Shown: positions 41,501-52,219 of the stretch, in pieces
Layout of the letters: each line of letters begins with the position of its first letter
Position numbering within the stretch: the stretch's first letter is position 1
Assembly (NCBI RefSeq): GCF_963576545.1
Contig: NC_083641.1
Span: 21,954,023 to 22,018,022, forward strand
From: Limanda limanda
Taxonomy: Eukaryota; Chordata; Actinopteri; Pleuronectiformes; Pleuronectidae
Reading direction: 5' to 3'
DNA: 64,000 nt
The notes under the pieces: generated by a model
What the model saw: only the letters and a program-made list of their open reading frames with translations
Told to the model about the DNA's origin: nothing
The model's database searches: none
Position numbers and translations under genes: made by a program

Positions 41501-43169
41501 CCATAACAATGCATGTGGGTTAAATGATTTCTTCAGGATCTTGATATTGCTGTAGGTAGATGGAGGAGGGACGGGCTGGTGACTGAAATACTTTTCAAGA
41601 ATCACGTTTCCCTCTTGTCGATTTGACAGTGTCCATTTAAAGGAAAATTATTTTCCACTTAGAATTTATTCAAATCTGCAGACGCACAGAAAAACAAGGC
41701 AAGAAACAAATAGATAAATGGAGCTGGTTTTTAAAAATATAAAAATAATACATAGTTCCGCCAAATGAATCAGTACAGATGCAGTTGCTCCATCCAGTTT
41801 CATCTCAGTTCATACGTCCAGTATCACAGCGTCTCCATGAAGCCGGTTCTGCTGCAGTTTCCTATAACTTCAAAACTAAATCAACAAGTACTGAAAGTAG
41901 TGAATAAATTCAGGTCAAGTGCTCCTGAAAATATGAACGTTAACATATGGATTCAGAGAGCTGCAGGCTCCTCTGGCAGAGGCTGTGAAGATGGAGGAGC
42001 AGAGAGGGGAGCACTCAGGTGACTCATCCCGAGGACACTGGCACTTGGGTTGGAATGGAAACCGATTATCTCCAGCAGACGCGTCACATCCACCCTGACA
42101 GGATGTGGCTGCATGCACAGCTACTGCAACTTCCTCCTCTGTCAAGGTCAAACCTGAAACTGTTTAATATAGGGCCGTTTGTTCATTAAATCACAGTTCA
42201 GCTTAATTTTCTTCTTCAAATAGGCTTTGCTAACTTGTTTGTGTCGTGCCCCTGAATTATTTCATTTTATTTTTATTTCAATTTTTTTTCCAGATCTCAT
42301 CCACATATAAAATTGGTGAGTATGATTTTATTACTGAGGAGATTAATGGACAAAACTATGACATGAAATCCACATTGTGTTGAACTCGAATTCCCCCTAT
42401 TCTTTTTCTTCGTCTTGGAGCACTCACTGAAAAGGCTTTCGTTCAGATCAATGACCACAATTAACGCACACAGTCAATCGGTGGAGGCCTGTAAAACAGA
42501 GATGTCGTGTTTTGAGTGCGAAGCAGCCGCGGAGCCCATCAGTCCTGAAAGGGTCCACGCTCCAGTCGAGAGGCTAATGACACACACACGGCTCTCAGCA
42601 CCAATCACTCTTCTGCTGGAACTGGCAGAGGGAAAACTCCTGAGAGCAGCAAGATCAGGTCTGTTGACATTCTGCAGAGAATCAATGCAAACCTTCAGGT
42701 GTTGTTATTGGAGCATGGTGACAAAAATAATTGAGATTGCAAATCCATATTATATTTCGAGTAATTTATATAAAAGTGTGCATCTGTCTTTTTGAAATTT
42801 TGTGCAAAAAACTGCCGTAAGACTGTGATAATCAGTTTAAACAGAATAAAGCTTTACCGACGACTCCTCTTTAAAAGGATCCAATGACCTTTGTACTCTC
42901 AGCGCTATCTCTGAATTATTTAACGTGCGAACCTCCGTTAGTCACAACTCAGAGGTCAGAAATACAAACTCCCACTCAAACAGAAGCAAAATAGGCACAA
43001 GTGTAAGGAAATCAAGAGCAGCCTCTTGCATCATGTACATTACAGCGTAATTAAACAGGTTATCAACAAGATACTTTCTTTGAATATAAATTGGTTTAAA
43101 AGGTTACAAATAAGAAAACAGATAAAAGGAGATGATGGGATAAAAACATTTTTCTGTATTACTTCCATA
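38520..43169. other. Non-coding DNA, no gene seen
   Basis: Short frames only. Includes a G run at about 39632-39640, a poly-A run at about 41160-41171 and generally AT-rich spacer. Confidence 0.45.
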
Positions 43170-43236
43170 TTTTTACATTTCATTAAGCTGACGCTTTTCT
43201 CCAGAGCGACTTACAATAAGTACTTTCAACCATGAA
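43170..43236 (+). repeat. Teleost dispersed-repeat fragment (AGCTGACGCTTTT type)
   Basis: TTTTACATTTCATTAAGCTG, then ACGCTTTTCTCCAGAGCGAC and TTACAATAAGTACTTTCAACC match a phrase that recurs across fish genomes in interspersed repeats. The fragment is short and I do not assign it to a class. Confidence 0.5.
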
Positions 43237-43752
43237 CCTGTTTAAAACCTGTTACATTGCAAAGTGGGAATATTTTGTGTAGCTCTTTATTTTTTATGAC
43301 ATTTCTATTCTGTGACTTTAAATTCATAGAAATGTTCCTAAAATAAACCTTGCAATTTACTGACCTCGTGAAATAGACAATAAAGTGTTGAACTGAAGTT
43401 AACTATTCCTACACCTACGATTAATTGCCAAGGAAACCTCGACAGTCTTTTAGTCAGAGCACAGCAGGTGACCCGAACATGAAAAGACCTGAAATTTGCC
43501 CACAGACACACACTAAATGAAACACTTACAAAGCCCAAATGAATAATTAATACAAATTTACCTTGGGTTCAAGGGAAGAGTTTGACATTATGGGAAATAT
43601 GCTTATTTGTTTTCCTGCTCAGACTTAGATGATCAGCCCGGCCATAGCTTTCATGCTCAGATTGGAAGCGACAGCCAGTAGATGAATAGTTTAGCACAAG
43701 GTTGAGAAACAAGGGGATAAAATCCACCTACCTGCAATATGTAATCTCCTTG

Positions 43753-43828
43753 ATTGATTGTTGATTGTTTGGTTTGATTGATTGATTGAGTGATTGATTG
43801 ATTGATTGATTGATTTATTTATTTATTT

Positions 43829-43866
<38 letters not shown>
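43753..43866 (+). repeat. Compound (GATT)n/(TTTA)n microsatellite
   Basis: About 110 bp of GATT repeats, with a central (TTTA)n block near 43814-43832. Confidence 0.95.
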
Positions 43867-45310
43867 CTCCAAGTTACTGGTCTTACATGACATTTACTTT
43901 AAACTCTGTATTCTGTCAAGGAAATTCTCCAGGAAGCCATGACCCGCTGATAAATTCAACACCAGTGAGAAGTTAAAGTTTGAGCTTTTTTCACGGCACA
44001 TTCTGGGAGTCCAGATATCTCCCACTTTTAAATTTGAATAAAACTCAGATCGCCTGACAAACTGGCTCTTCGGCTCAAACTGCCGGGTACAAAGAGAATG
44101 AAATGTGCTGATGTGGTCGAGATTTTGTCTCTCACCTTGAGGCGAGCCGGTGACAGACCCTCCCTGAGCCACTTCATCCTCTCTTCCTCTCTGAGCACAG
44201 AGCACAGAGCAGTCGGCTCACTCCCACACAGTTTAAAATGGGATGAAGGGTGTCTGTTGAAGCTGATGGGCCTGATCACCGGCCAGCAGTGTGGATAATC
44301 ATAGTGATATATTCTGCACATATTTCAATAGCACAATGACAACACTCCTAAAGCCAATACTTTGAAGCTTTGGGCTGATTGTGCTCTACAACAGAATACC
44401 GTTTAACAATCAAAGAGGGGATTGTTGCTTTCTGTTTTTGCCCTTTAAAAAATTGCGAAATCCCTCAGTTCCAAGGATTACAACAAAATATAACATTAAA
44501 AGTGACAAAGAAATAGATAAACACTACCTGAGCACATTTCATTTAAAAAAAACATTACGAGTAAATCTCTCCCTATGATGTTGGCATCTCTGCTGCCATT
44601 TCTAAATCAATATTATAACCTTTATACAAACACGAAAAGCCATTGAGAACAAGCTCTCATTTACAAGGACGACCAGACATAAATACAAAAAGCAATAGTA
44701 AACATGAAAAATAAAAGCATACAAACGTTACTGTACATAACGACAAACGGGACAAGGACCCCAACATGAGGGACAGCATCAATTCAAAGACAACACATGC
44801 ATTCACGCTGCTCTATCATTCCGAGGGGATTTGAATTGATTAAAAGGGATTAACTTGTCTAGTTTTACAAGCTACTGCAGATTGTTTCACTTGTGTTCAG
44901 CATAGTATTTAAAAGCCAGTGTGACAGTTGATCATAAAAAAAACACATGTTAGTTCATCAAGAAGGCCAAGATAAAATGCAGTGTCTTCTCAATGTTGAC
45001 GATGACTGACATGCAACTTCTTCCTAAAGTAAATAAGTTGCTGCCCCATTATATAAGCTGAATGATAATGTATCAATATGTAAAAGTGCTGAGGCAGGAA
45101 AATGCTAATTAATTGCATCACTTTGTCCATAATAGCAGAAGATTTAATAATTAGCTTTCTTTAGATCAAGATTACACATGTTTTAATAATAATTTATTTT
45201 TAAGGACAACTCATCATCAACACAATAACCCATAGGATACACTTTAAATAGAGGGTGATGTTGTACATTGATACATACAGACGAATTGAATTGTTTTTAA
45301 TGTTTACAAC
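43867..45310. other. Non-coding DNA, no gene seen
   Basis: AT-rich. A short stretch at 44640-44675 (CATTGAGAACAAGCTCTCAT, then TTACAAGGACGACC) looks like a known type of fish interspersed repeat, but it is too short to delimit. Confidence 0.4.
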
Positions 45311-45392
45311 CTATTCATTTATGAAGGTAGTGAAAAAGAGTGGTCTTGGCATAGAACCCTGTGGAACACCTTTGTTTAAGTTGGACTGATAA
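45311..45392 (-). pseudogene. Fossil LINE reverse transcriptase fragment
   Basis: The minus-strand translation gives GVPQGSMPRPLFFTTFIN, matching the conserved GVPQGS(V/I)LGPLLF motif of non-LTR reverse transcriptases. Only a few dozen codons are recognisable and a stop follows (FINE, then stop). It is not part of the better preserved L2 at 47.8-51.7 kb, whose own motif is at about 50470. It is a dead remnant. Confidence 0.6.
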
Positions 45393-46604
45393 AAACAGAA
45401 AAAACACTTTGGACTTAATCAGATACACGTTTTTTTTTAATCAAATAACATCGATTTTATGCGTTTCGGTTGAATTTGATGATTGATGATGAACAGTAAT
45501 GTAGGTGTAAAATCAATAAAAAAGATGATATAAGCCTTTAAATGCTGCTCTCAAAGTTCTGGTGTAAAACCTATTTGATAAGACAAAAAAAAGGAGCATG
45601 CACAGTTGCAGAGGGTAGGTGATAAAATACATATTGTAAACAAAACTAAATTGTATTATTATTTTAACATTAACGGTTTCAACATGGATAAACAACTTGA
45701 TAAAAACAAATGTCCAAACCACATTCGTTCTGAATTCATAAAACGCTGGAAGGAAGCCTGAAAGTCATATTCAGAGTGGATTGAACAAAAACAGAAAGAA
45801 TGTCATTGTTACTCATCAAAACAAAACAAACGGGCTTACTAACAACAGCTACAAACACAACAAATATCAGATTCATATGTCCGATGGCTGAATTCTTCTT
45901 CCCAATTAAAAACTGAAGGTAAACAACAAGGATCTAAAAAGAGCATCAGAAAAAAAAACAGCGGTGGATAACATTTCAATTTGTGACAGCTGCTGGCAGA
46001 GTTACACAACACTGACAGGCACAAACACAACCCCGGTGGATGGAATATTGTATCTTAGTTGTTATGGTGATCATCATAAGTTTTGCCACTCCAACAAAAG
46101 AAGATGCCGCCAGTGTGTCCCTTCACATCCGCCCGCTCCCACTCTGAGGTTGAGTTCACGTCGGCTCACTCCCGCGCTCGGCGCTCCTGCCCTGCGGCAA
46201 ACGCATCACTCCGATAAACACACAAACACACACTGACACGCAGCGCTGCACATTACAATAATACTCACACAAACATGCACTTAAAAACACGTATTTGTAC
46301 ATGTGACGCTCATTGCCCTTTCCTCTGAGACACCAGCGTGCACGGGTGTATCTGTGGGTCTGTGTGTGGCTTCCAAGGAGATTTGTACCACCCACGCAAG
46401 CAGCAGACCCCAGCTGTGTTTACAGTAAACAAACCCTGCAGATGAACTCAGAGACGGTGGACAAATGCCAGGCTTCCTTCTGCATACACTCGTGCTATAT
46501 CCGGATTTACAAACACGATGAACAATGTTTCCTAACATGTAGAAGTAGAGGTAATACGTCTAAAACAGCAGCCGAGTGAGATGGGATTCTGGAACTAAAA
46601 GCCT
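45393..46604. other. Non-coding DNA, nothing recognised
   Basis: AT-rich up to about 46100, then more mixed sequence with short CA-rich patches (46217-46235). No exon is recognised. Confidence 0.4.
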
Positions 46605-46803
46605 CCTTTCAACCGTCATCTAAACAGCTGATCCTCTGAGGGTTGAGAGGGGAGCTGGAGCCCATCCCGGCTGAAATCGATCGAGGCAGGTGCCAGGTAA
46701 TCACAGGGCGGTCACACAGAGACAAACAACCACTCATACCCAAATTCACCAACACGGTCAATTTAGCATCTCCAATTAACCTCAATCTGCGTGTCTTTTT
46801 CAC
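46605..46803 (-). repeat. SINE-like dispersed repeat, family 2, copy 3
   Basis: Read on the minus strand it gives GACACGCAGATTGAGGTTAA, ATTGGAGATGCTAAATTGAC, GAGTGGTTGTTTGTCTCTG, CCGGGATGGGCTCCAGC and ACCCTCAGAGGATCAGC, matching the + strand copy near 21.8 kb in order. The tRNA-like head is absent, so this is a 5'-truncated copy. Confidence 0.65.
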
Positions 46804-47813
46804 ATGATTTTAATATTCTTTATAGTTTCACGGATTTTTACAGACTCATTTCTGAGCCAGTGCCTTGGTCAACAACAGCCTTCAACAAATGGAATTAGAG
46901 TTGTCACATTGCCATTTTAAATTTTGACAGACCTCTAGTCGACCATAGCAGTCATGAGGGGATGGAAGGAGGAAGAGAAAGTCGACAAAACACAGGACTT
47001 TCACACCAGAGACGAAAACTGATAATTTTTATTTGTGTCTCTCTTAACTATGAACGTTCTTCCTTAACCGTGTGTATATTATTGTGGGGACGCCATTTTA
47101 GGAGACACTCCTACAGGGACGCACCAGAGGGAAGAGACAGACACAGGTACGGTCGTTCAGGTTGGAGGACGTGATCACAGATGTTTAAGAATTATGGGAA
47201 TCATTTTCTATAGATTTCAGAGACTTTGAGTCACATACTTTGATGATACCATCAATAGGCAAAGTGAAGTCAAACAAGCCTCCATGGATCCGTCCACTGC
47301 GCTGGGTTCTGCAACAATTCTGCCATGTGGTCACTGTCAGAATTGCAGGTCACACGATGCTTACCGAGGTTTTCCAAGATACGGACGTTAAACAGTCAAA
47401 TTTGTGTGGGGGAATAAATGAGGCCTAAGAATGAAACAACAACAAAAAATGTTTTTATTTCATTTGACTGTAAGAAATGATTTGAATCTTTATTTGAACA
47501 GATTGAAACAATACACAGAACAAAGGAACCTATAAAGTCAACAAAATCTGATGGAAACATCCATCACACAGTATTAAAAGTCTTCTAACATTATACCTGG
47601 ATATAGCTGATCAGGCAGGAGCCAGAGAACCCCCCGAGGACATGTGTGTTTTAGCGCTGATACACTGAATTCCACCGCTTCAGGGATGTTAGTTCAATTC
47701 GCCCAGAATGTGCAAACACTCACTTTTAGGAATTGTTTTTCTTCCCAAAAACGAAGAAACCACTTTTTTCAACAATGACACTGACATTTGAAAGGTCTGA
47801 CAAATATGTTATC
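46804..47813. other. Non-coding DNA, nothing recognised
   Basis: Spacer between a SINE-like copy and the L2 tail, AT-rich, with no exon or clear repeat. Confidence 0.4.
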
Positions 47814-48423
47814 AATCAATCAATCAATCAAGTTTTATTTGTATAGCCCACATTCACAAATCACAATTCGTCTCATAGGGCTTTAACATGGTGTGACATC
47901 CTCTGTCCTTAACCCTCAACAAGAGTAAGGAAAAACTACTAAAAACCCTTTTAACAGGTAAAAATATGTAGAAACCTTAGAGAGAGCCACATGTGAGGGA
48001 TCCCTCTCCCAGGACGGACAGAAGTCCAATAGATGTCAAGTGTTAAGAAAACATCATCAGGATTAAAGTTTTTAGCAGCATCGATGAGGGTAAACATTTT
48101 TTCAATACTATAAGTGAAGCAGTCCTGCTGCAAGCATAGTCTCTGGTCAGCAGCAAGATCACGATCCAGCATCAGGATGGGATCCACTATAATCCACAGT
48201 TATTGTCCACCGCCGCCAGTTAGAATCCATTATCAGCTGCCGCCTGGGTCGTGGTCCACCATCATCCGATGCCAACGCGACAAAGGATCTTCCATTACCA
48301 CTACGATCAGCAGGCACGATACAGAATCCACCGAACTGGATCCACCATTGCGACCTCTGACGCGCGATCCACAATCATATCCATGGTGCGGCCACAGCTG
48401 TGGCCCTGCATCGGCGGGTGCTA

Positions 48424-49383
48424 AAGGCCAATTTATGCCTCTCCGTTTTTTCTATTACGGACAGATAAGACCACCCTATCCGTCGTGAAACGCCCTCTCC
48501 GAGTGCTTCGGAGAGCTTTTCGTACACGTCTGATTTTTCTAACTATCCGTCTTCATGTTGGAGACCCGACGGACCGCTCTTGGCTGTGATTGGTCCGCAA
48601 ACGACATCATTTCCGTATGACGTCATTTCCGTATTTCCGGACCTCAAACTTCCTGTTTACTTGTAGCCACAAACACGAACACAACCACAGATATGAACAC
48701 AACTATGATTCTACGATTAATGTGACGTGTGTGTTAAGCCAGCGGAGTTGTCCGGCTGACGGTGGCTCGTTAGAGCACTGAGGGCATGTGTGCACGGTCA
48801 CATACGGTTATAACGAGCTTTCAAAACGGCGCTAGCAGGCTAGGCTAGCGGGCTAGGCTAGCCACCATGCTAACTGCGGTGGTAACAGTGCAAGAACCCG
48901 CCGTCACGACTTTAATTCCACTTCTATCATGACACTGTTTCTATAATACCGTCAGGTTAGAAGCAAACACTGGGTAGTAGTTAGTGTTGGGAGTCCCTGC
49001 TGACTGTGTGTGGAAGCTGGGGGGAGCTAGCTCCGGGTAGCTTCTAGCTACATGTAGCCTCAAGCAGATTCAAGCTGTGGAATCAGCAACACAGTTCGGA
49101 AACAAGACCAGGGAACCGCTGCGCTAAGAAACGATTACATCAGCATCTTGACACGCTGGGTGTCACTTTATTTAGATCTGTTAGTTGCCATGGTTCAGTG
49201 TGTGGGACGCAAGCTAACATGTCAACAGAGACACGTGGACTTCTTCTTCCCAAATGGGGTAAGCTTCTCTGAGCTCGTCTTCCGTTGCGCCACCTATGGG
49301 TTTGGCGGGGAATTGTTTTTAGACGGATAGTAGTCGCTGAGACCTCTCCGAGAAACGGATACGTAGAAGTATATAAGAGCCTT
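48424..49383. mobile_element. 960-bp non-autonomous DNA element nested in the L2 3' UTR, TA target duplication
   Basis: The L2 3' UTR runs to 48421 and resumes at 49386. The insert is flanked by TA at 48422-48423 and 49384-49385. Its ends are imperfect inverted repeats: AAGGCCAATTTATGCCTCTC on the left, and AAGGCTCTTATATACTTCTA when the right end is read on the other strand (15 of the first 23 positions match). A perfect 8-bp hairpin (CTCTCCGA/TCGGAGAG) lies at 48495-48515, and CTCTCCGAG recurs near the right end. No transposase frame is present. Terminal words resemble fish Harbinger-like elements, but the TA duplication would be unusual for that group, so the family stays open. Confidence 0.75.
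48831..48866 (+). repeat. 13-bp tandem repeat inside the nested element
   Basis: GCTAGCAGGCTAG, GCTAGCGGGCTAG and a partial GCTAGCCACC, rich in GCTAGC palindromes. Confidence 0.85.
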
Positions 49384-49533
49384 TAGGCACAGAAACTCCG
49401 GGAAAGGGGTCAAGTTAGTAACATGTACTGATGAGATAAGAATTACCTTGATGTGTTAGGGATGGAGAAAAGGAAGGAGAAGCAGGAAAGAGAAGCTCCG
49501 TGTGTCTTGTGTCATAAATTCCACTAATTAGCT

Positions 49534-51234
49534 CTAACTATAAGCTTTATCAAAAAGGAAGGTTTTGAGTCTACTTTTAAACGAACAGAGCGTGTCTGCT
49601 TCCCTAACTGAAAGTGAGAGATTATTCCACAGGAGTGGGGCTTGATGGCTAAAAGCTCTGGCTCCTACTCTACTTTTAGAGACTTTAGGGACGACAAGTA
49701 AACCTGAATTCTGGTATCGGAGTGCTCTAGTAGGTTGATATTGTATTAACATCTCTTTAAGGTAAAAAGGTGCCATATCATTAAGGGCCTTGAAGGTGAG
49801 GAGGAGAATTTTAAATTCTATTCTTGATTTAACAGGAAGCCAGTGTAGCGATGCTAATACTGGGGAAATGTGCTCTCTTTTCTTAGTTCTCGTCAGGACA
49901 CGTGCTGCGGCATTTTGGACCAGCTGCAGAGTCTTTAACGACTTGCTGCTGGAGCCTGATAATAATGAATTACAGTAGTCCAGTCTCGATGTAACAAAGG
50001 CGTGGACTAGTTTTTCTGCATCTTTTTGCGAAAGGACATGTCTGATTTTTGAGATATTACGCAAGTGGAAAAAGGCGGTCCTAGAAATTTGTTTTAAGTG
50101 ACTATTAAAGGACAAATCAGGATCGAAGATCACTCCCAAGTTCCTGACTGTTTCATTGGAAGCAAGGGCAATGTCATCTAGCGCAGCTATATCATTAGAT
50201 AATGTTTCTCTAAGGTGTTTAGGGCCGAGTTTTATAACCTCAGTTTTATCTGAGTTTAATAAGAGAAAATTGCGGGTCATCCAGGTTTTTATGTCCTTGA
50301 GACATGCTCGAAGTTTAGTTAATTGATTACTTTGATCAGGTTTTATTGACAAATATAACTGGGTGTCATCCGCATAATAGTGAAAATTTACCGAGTGTGT
50401 CCTGATAATGTTTCCTATTGGAAGCATATATAATGAGAATAAAATTGGGCCGAGCACAGACCCCTGTGGAACACCATGGTTAACTTTGGTGCGCACAGAT
50501 GACTCATCATTGATTTGTACGAATTGGGAGCGATCAGAAAAATAAGATTTAAACCAGTTTAGGGCCGTTCCTTTAATGTTAATTAACTGTTTTAGTCTTT
50601 GTAATAAAATTTGATGGTCAATTGTGTCGAATGCTGCACTGAGATCTAACAGAACGAGGACAGACACAAGTCCCTGATCTGAAGCTATTAGAAGGTCATT
50701 AGTGACTTTTGCCAGGGCTGTCTCTGTGCTGTGATTGGTTCTAAACCCAGACTGAAAGTCTTCATATATATTATTTTCCTGGAGAAACTCACACAGCTGA
50801 TTGGCTACAACTTTTTCTAAGATTTTAGAGAGGAAGGGGAGATTGGATATTGGCCTGTAATTTGCTAAAGCCTCTGGGTCTAGGGTGGGTTTTTTGAGTA
50901 GGGGTTTGATTACAGCTATTTTAAAAGACTGTGGTACATAACCTGATGATAATGACAGATTTATTGTGTTAAGTAACGAACTATCTATTAGGGGCAGAAT
51001 TTCTTTAAGTAATTTAGTTGGAATCGGATCTAAGATACAGGTTGTTGGTTTAGAAAATGAGATTATTTTGGTAAACTGATCACGGGTGATCAGAGAGAAG
51101 CTGTCTAAATAATGGGAAGGATTCTCAGCCGTTTCTGAGATCTCTGTTGTTGGGTGGGTATTAGTGCCAATTGAGGGCAGGAGATGGTTGATTTTATTTC
51201 TAATAGTTAGAATTTTATCATTAAAAAAGGTCAT
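49534..51234 (-). CDS. L2 retrotransposon reverse transcriptase, open frame of a 5'-truncated copy
   Basis: The 566-codon frame is uninterrupted from an internal Met to the stop. It covers the fingers-palm-thumb reverse transcriptase, which would copy L2 RNA at a nicked genomic target. Visible motifs: [18 protein letters not shown] (residues about 124-141), [13 protein letters not shown] with catalytic D197, [10 protein letters not shown] (254-263), YYADD (286-290) and the C-terminal region with [12 protein letters not shown] (416-427) and [13 protein letters not shown] (463-475). The catalytic aspartates are intact. The frame continues in phase upstream of this Met to about 51363 ([14 protein letters not shown]), so the Met is not the natural start. 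Lacking the endonuclease, the copy could not move by itself. Confidence 0.9.
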   Translation of the reverse strand: MTFFNDKILTIRNKINHLLPSIGTNTHPTTEISETAENPSHYLDSFSLITRDQFTKIISFSKPTTCILDPIPTKLLKEILPLIDSSLLNTINLSLSSGYVPQSFKIAVIKPLLKKPTLDPEALANYRPISNLPFLSKILEKVVANQLCEFLQENNIYEDFQSGFRTNHSTETALAKVTNDLLIASDQGLVSVLVLLDLSAAFDTIDHQILLQRLKQLINIKGTALNWFKSYFSDRSQFVQINDESSVRTKVNHGVPQGSVLGPILFSLYMLPIGNIIRTHSVNFHYYADDTQLYLSIKPDQSNQLTKLRACLKDIKTWMTRNFLLLNSDKTEVIKLGPKHLRETLSNDIAALDDIALASNETVRNLGVIFDPDLSFNSHLKQISRTAFFHLRNISKIRHVLSQKDAEKLVHAFVTSRLDYCNSLLSGSSSKSLKTLQLVQNAAARVLTRTKKREHISPVLASLHWLPVKSRIEFKILLLTFKALNDMAPFYLKEMLIQYQPTRALRYQNSGLLVVPKVSKSRVGARAFSHQAPLLWNNLSLSVREADTLCSFKSRLKTFLFDKAYS

Positions 51235-51362
51235 AAAGATATTGCTATTTAGGGATCGAGGAATACTGGGTTCGGTGGAGGTGTGACTCTCTGTCAGCCT
51301 GGCTACAGTGCTGAAGAGAAACCTGGGATTGTTTTTATTCTCTTCTATTAGTTTTGAATAAT

Positions 51363-51660
51363 AGGCAGCTCAGACCCTTTTTATATTCTTTAACACTACT
51401 CTTCCAGTCTAGGAGATTTTCAACACTGTTGCTGGAGCGCCACTTCCTTTCTAATTTTCTTGATATTTGTTTCAACTCATGTGTCTTGGAATTATACCAC
51501 GGAGCTAATTGACTATGTTTTACATATTTCTTTTTTAGAGGCGCTATTGAGTCTAATGTTAATCGTAACGAGTCTGCAGAGCTATCTACAAGGTGGTCAC
51601 TGTCTTCCAGAGTGACACAAGCCTTTTCTGACGTCTCTATAAGCAGGAGGAGATTTGTCA
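51363..51660 (-). pseudogene. L2 ORF2 linker region, out of frame with the reverse transcriptase
   Basis: Minus-strand translation gives EDSDHLVDSSADSLRLTLDS, KKKYVKHSQLAPWYN and ERKWRSSNSVENLLDWKSS, the L2 segment between endonuclease and reverse transcriptase. It is one base out of frame with the downstream frame: KKGLSCLLF runs where the expected sense is [11 protein letters not shown], near 51363-51376. Upstream of about 51655 the match fades, marking the truncation. Confidence 0.75.
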
Positions 51661-52197
51661 GTCACCTCCTGAACCTGGAAACGATGACGGTCGGAAGAAA
51701 ACAGTGTTGATTCACAACGTATAACTTTGTTTGTTCCTGTTTTTACTTTATGTGCTTCGAAATAATGAAAATGTTTTGAGAGAAAATAAGTCAGTTGCTT
51801 TATTATCAATAAAAGGGAGAGAATAGAATAAGATGAGAAAGATTAAAGGCCAACAACTGCCAAAAGTTAAGTAAGCATGGAGTTAAACCAACATGTGACA
51901 TCAAAGAGAAATACTCCCCTCAGATATTTGTCAGTTCTTTTTCATTAGTCTTGAAATGTGCCAGAGTTGAAATGTGCAGGAAGCAGAGATGGAAGGCGGC
52001 ACTCAGGTCAGAATATTCCAAAAATGTATATTTATTTTTACAAAATACACCACACCCCGGAAAAAAACAACAAAGAGTAGGAAAAACAAAATACTCATCT
52101 TTGATCCGCTGCAGTTGCGCTAACAATTCATTTGCTGCTCCCTGACAGTACTTCAATACCACCGGGCTGTTAAATCACACTCGGTGAGCAAGGGGTT

Positions 52198-52219
52198 GGG
52201 GGGGGGGGGGGGGGGGGGG
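52198..52219 (+). repeat. Poly-G tract (22 bases)
   Basis: An uninterrupted G run preceded by GGGGTT. Strong potential for G-quadruplex or assembly error. Confidence 0.9.

Larger units (their letters stand above)
47814..51660 (-). mobile_element. 5'-truncated LINE-2 (L2) retrotransposon interrupted by a nested DNA element
   Basis: The element reads on the minus strand. Its 3' end is the (TTGA)n tail at 47814-47831 (seen here as ATCA repeats), preceded by a teleost L2-type 3' UTR at 47832-48421 and 49386-49533. Upstream is the coding part: an open reverse transcriptase frame and, in another frame, the end of the preceding segment (KYVKHSQLAPWYNSKTHELK). The apurinic endonuclease region is missing, so the 5' truncation lies near 51.65 kb (boundary uncertain by about 150 bp). 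A 960-bp element splits the 3' UTR. Confidence 0.88.

Noticed and set aside
43753..43866. (GATT)n array as the tail of another L2
   Set aside because: The tail motif is similar, but no L2 3' UTR words flank it on either side, so it is listed as a plain microsatellite.
48590..48781. 63-codon frame inside the nested element as a possible transposase remnant
   Set aside because: Too short, with no DDE-type motif. The element appears non-coding.
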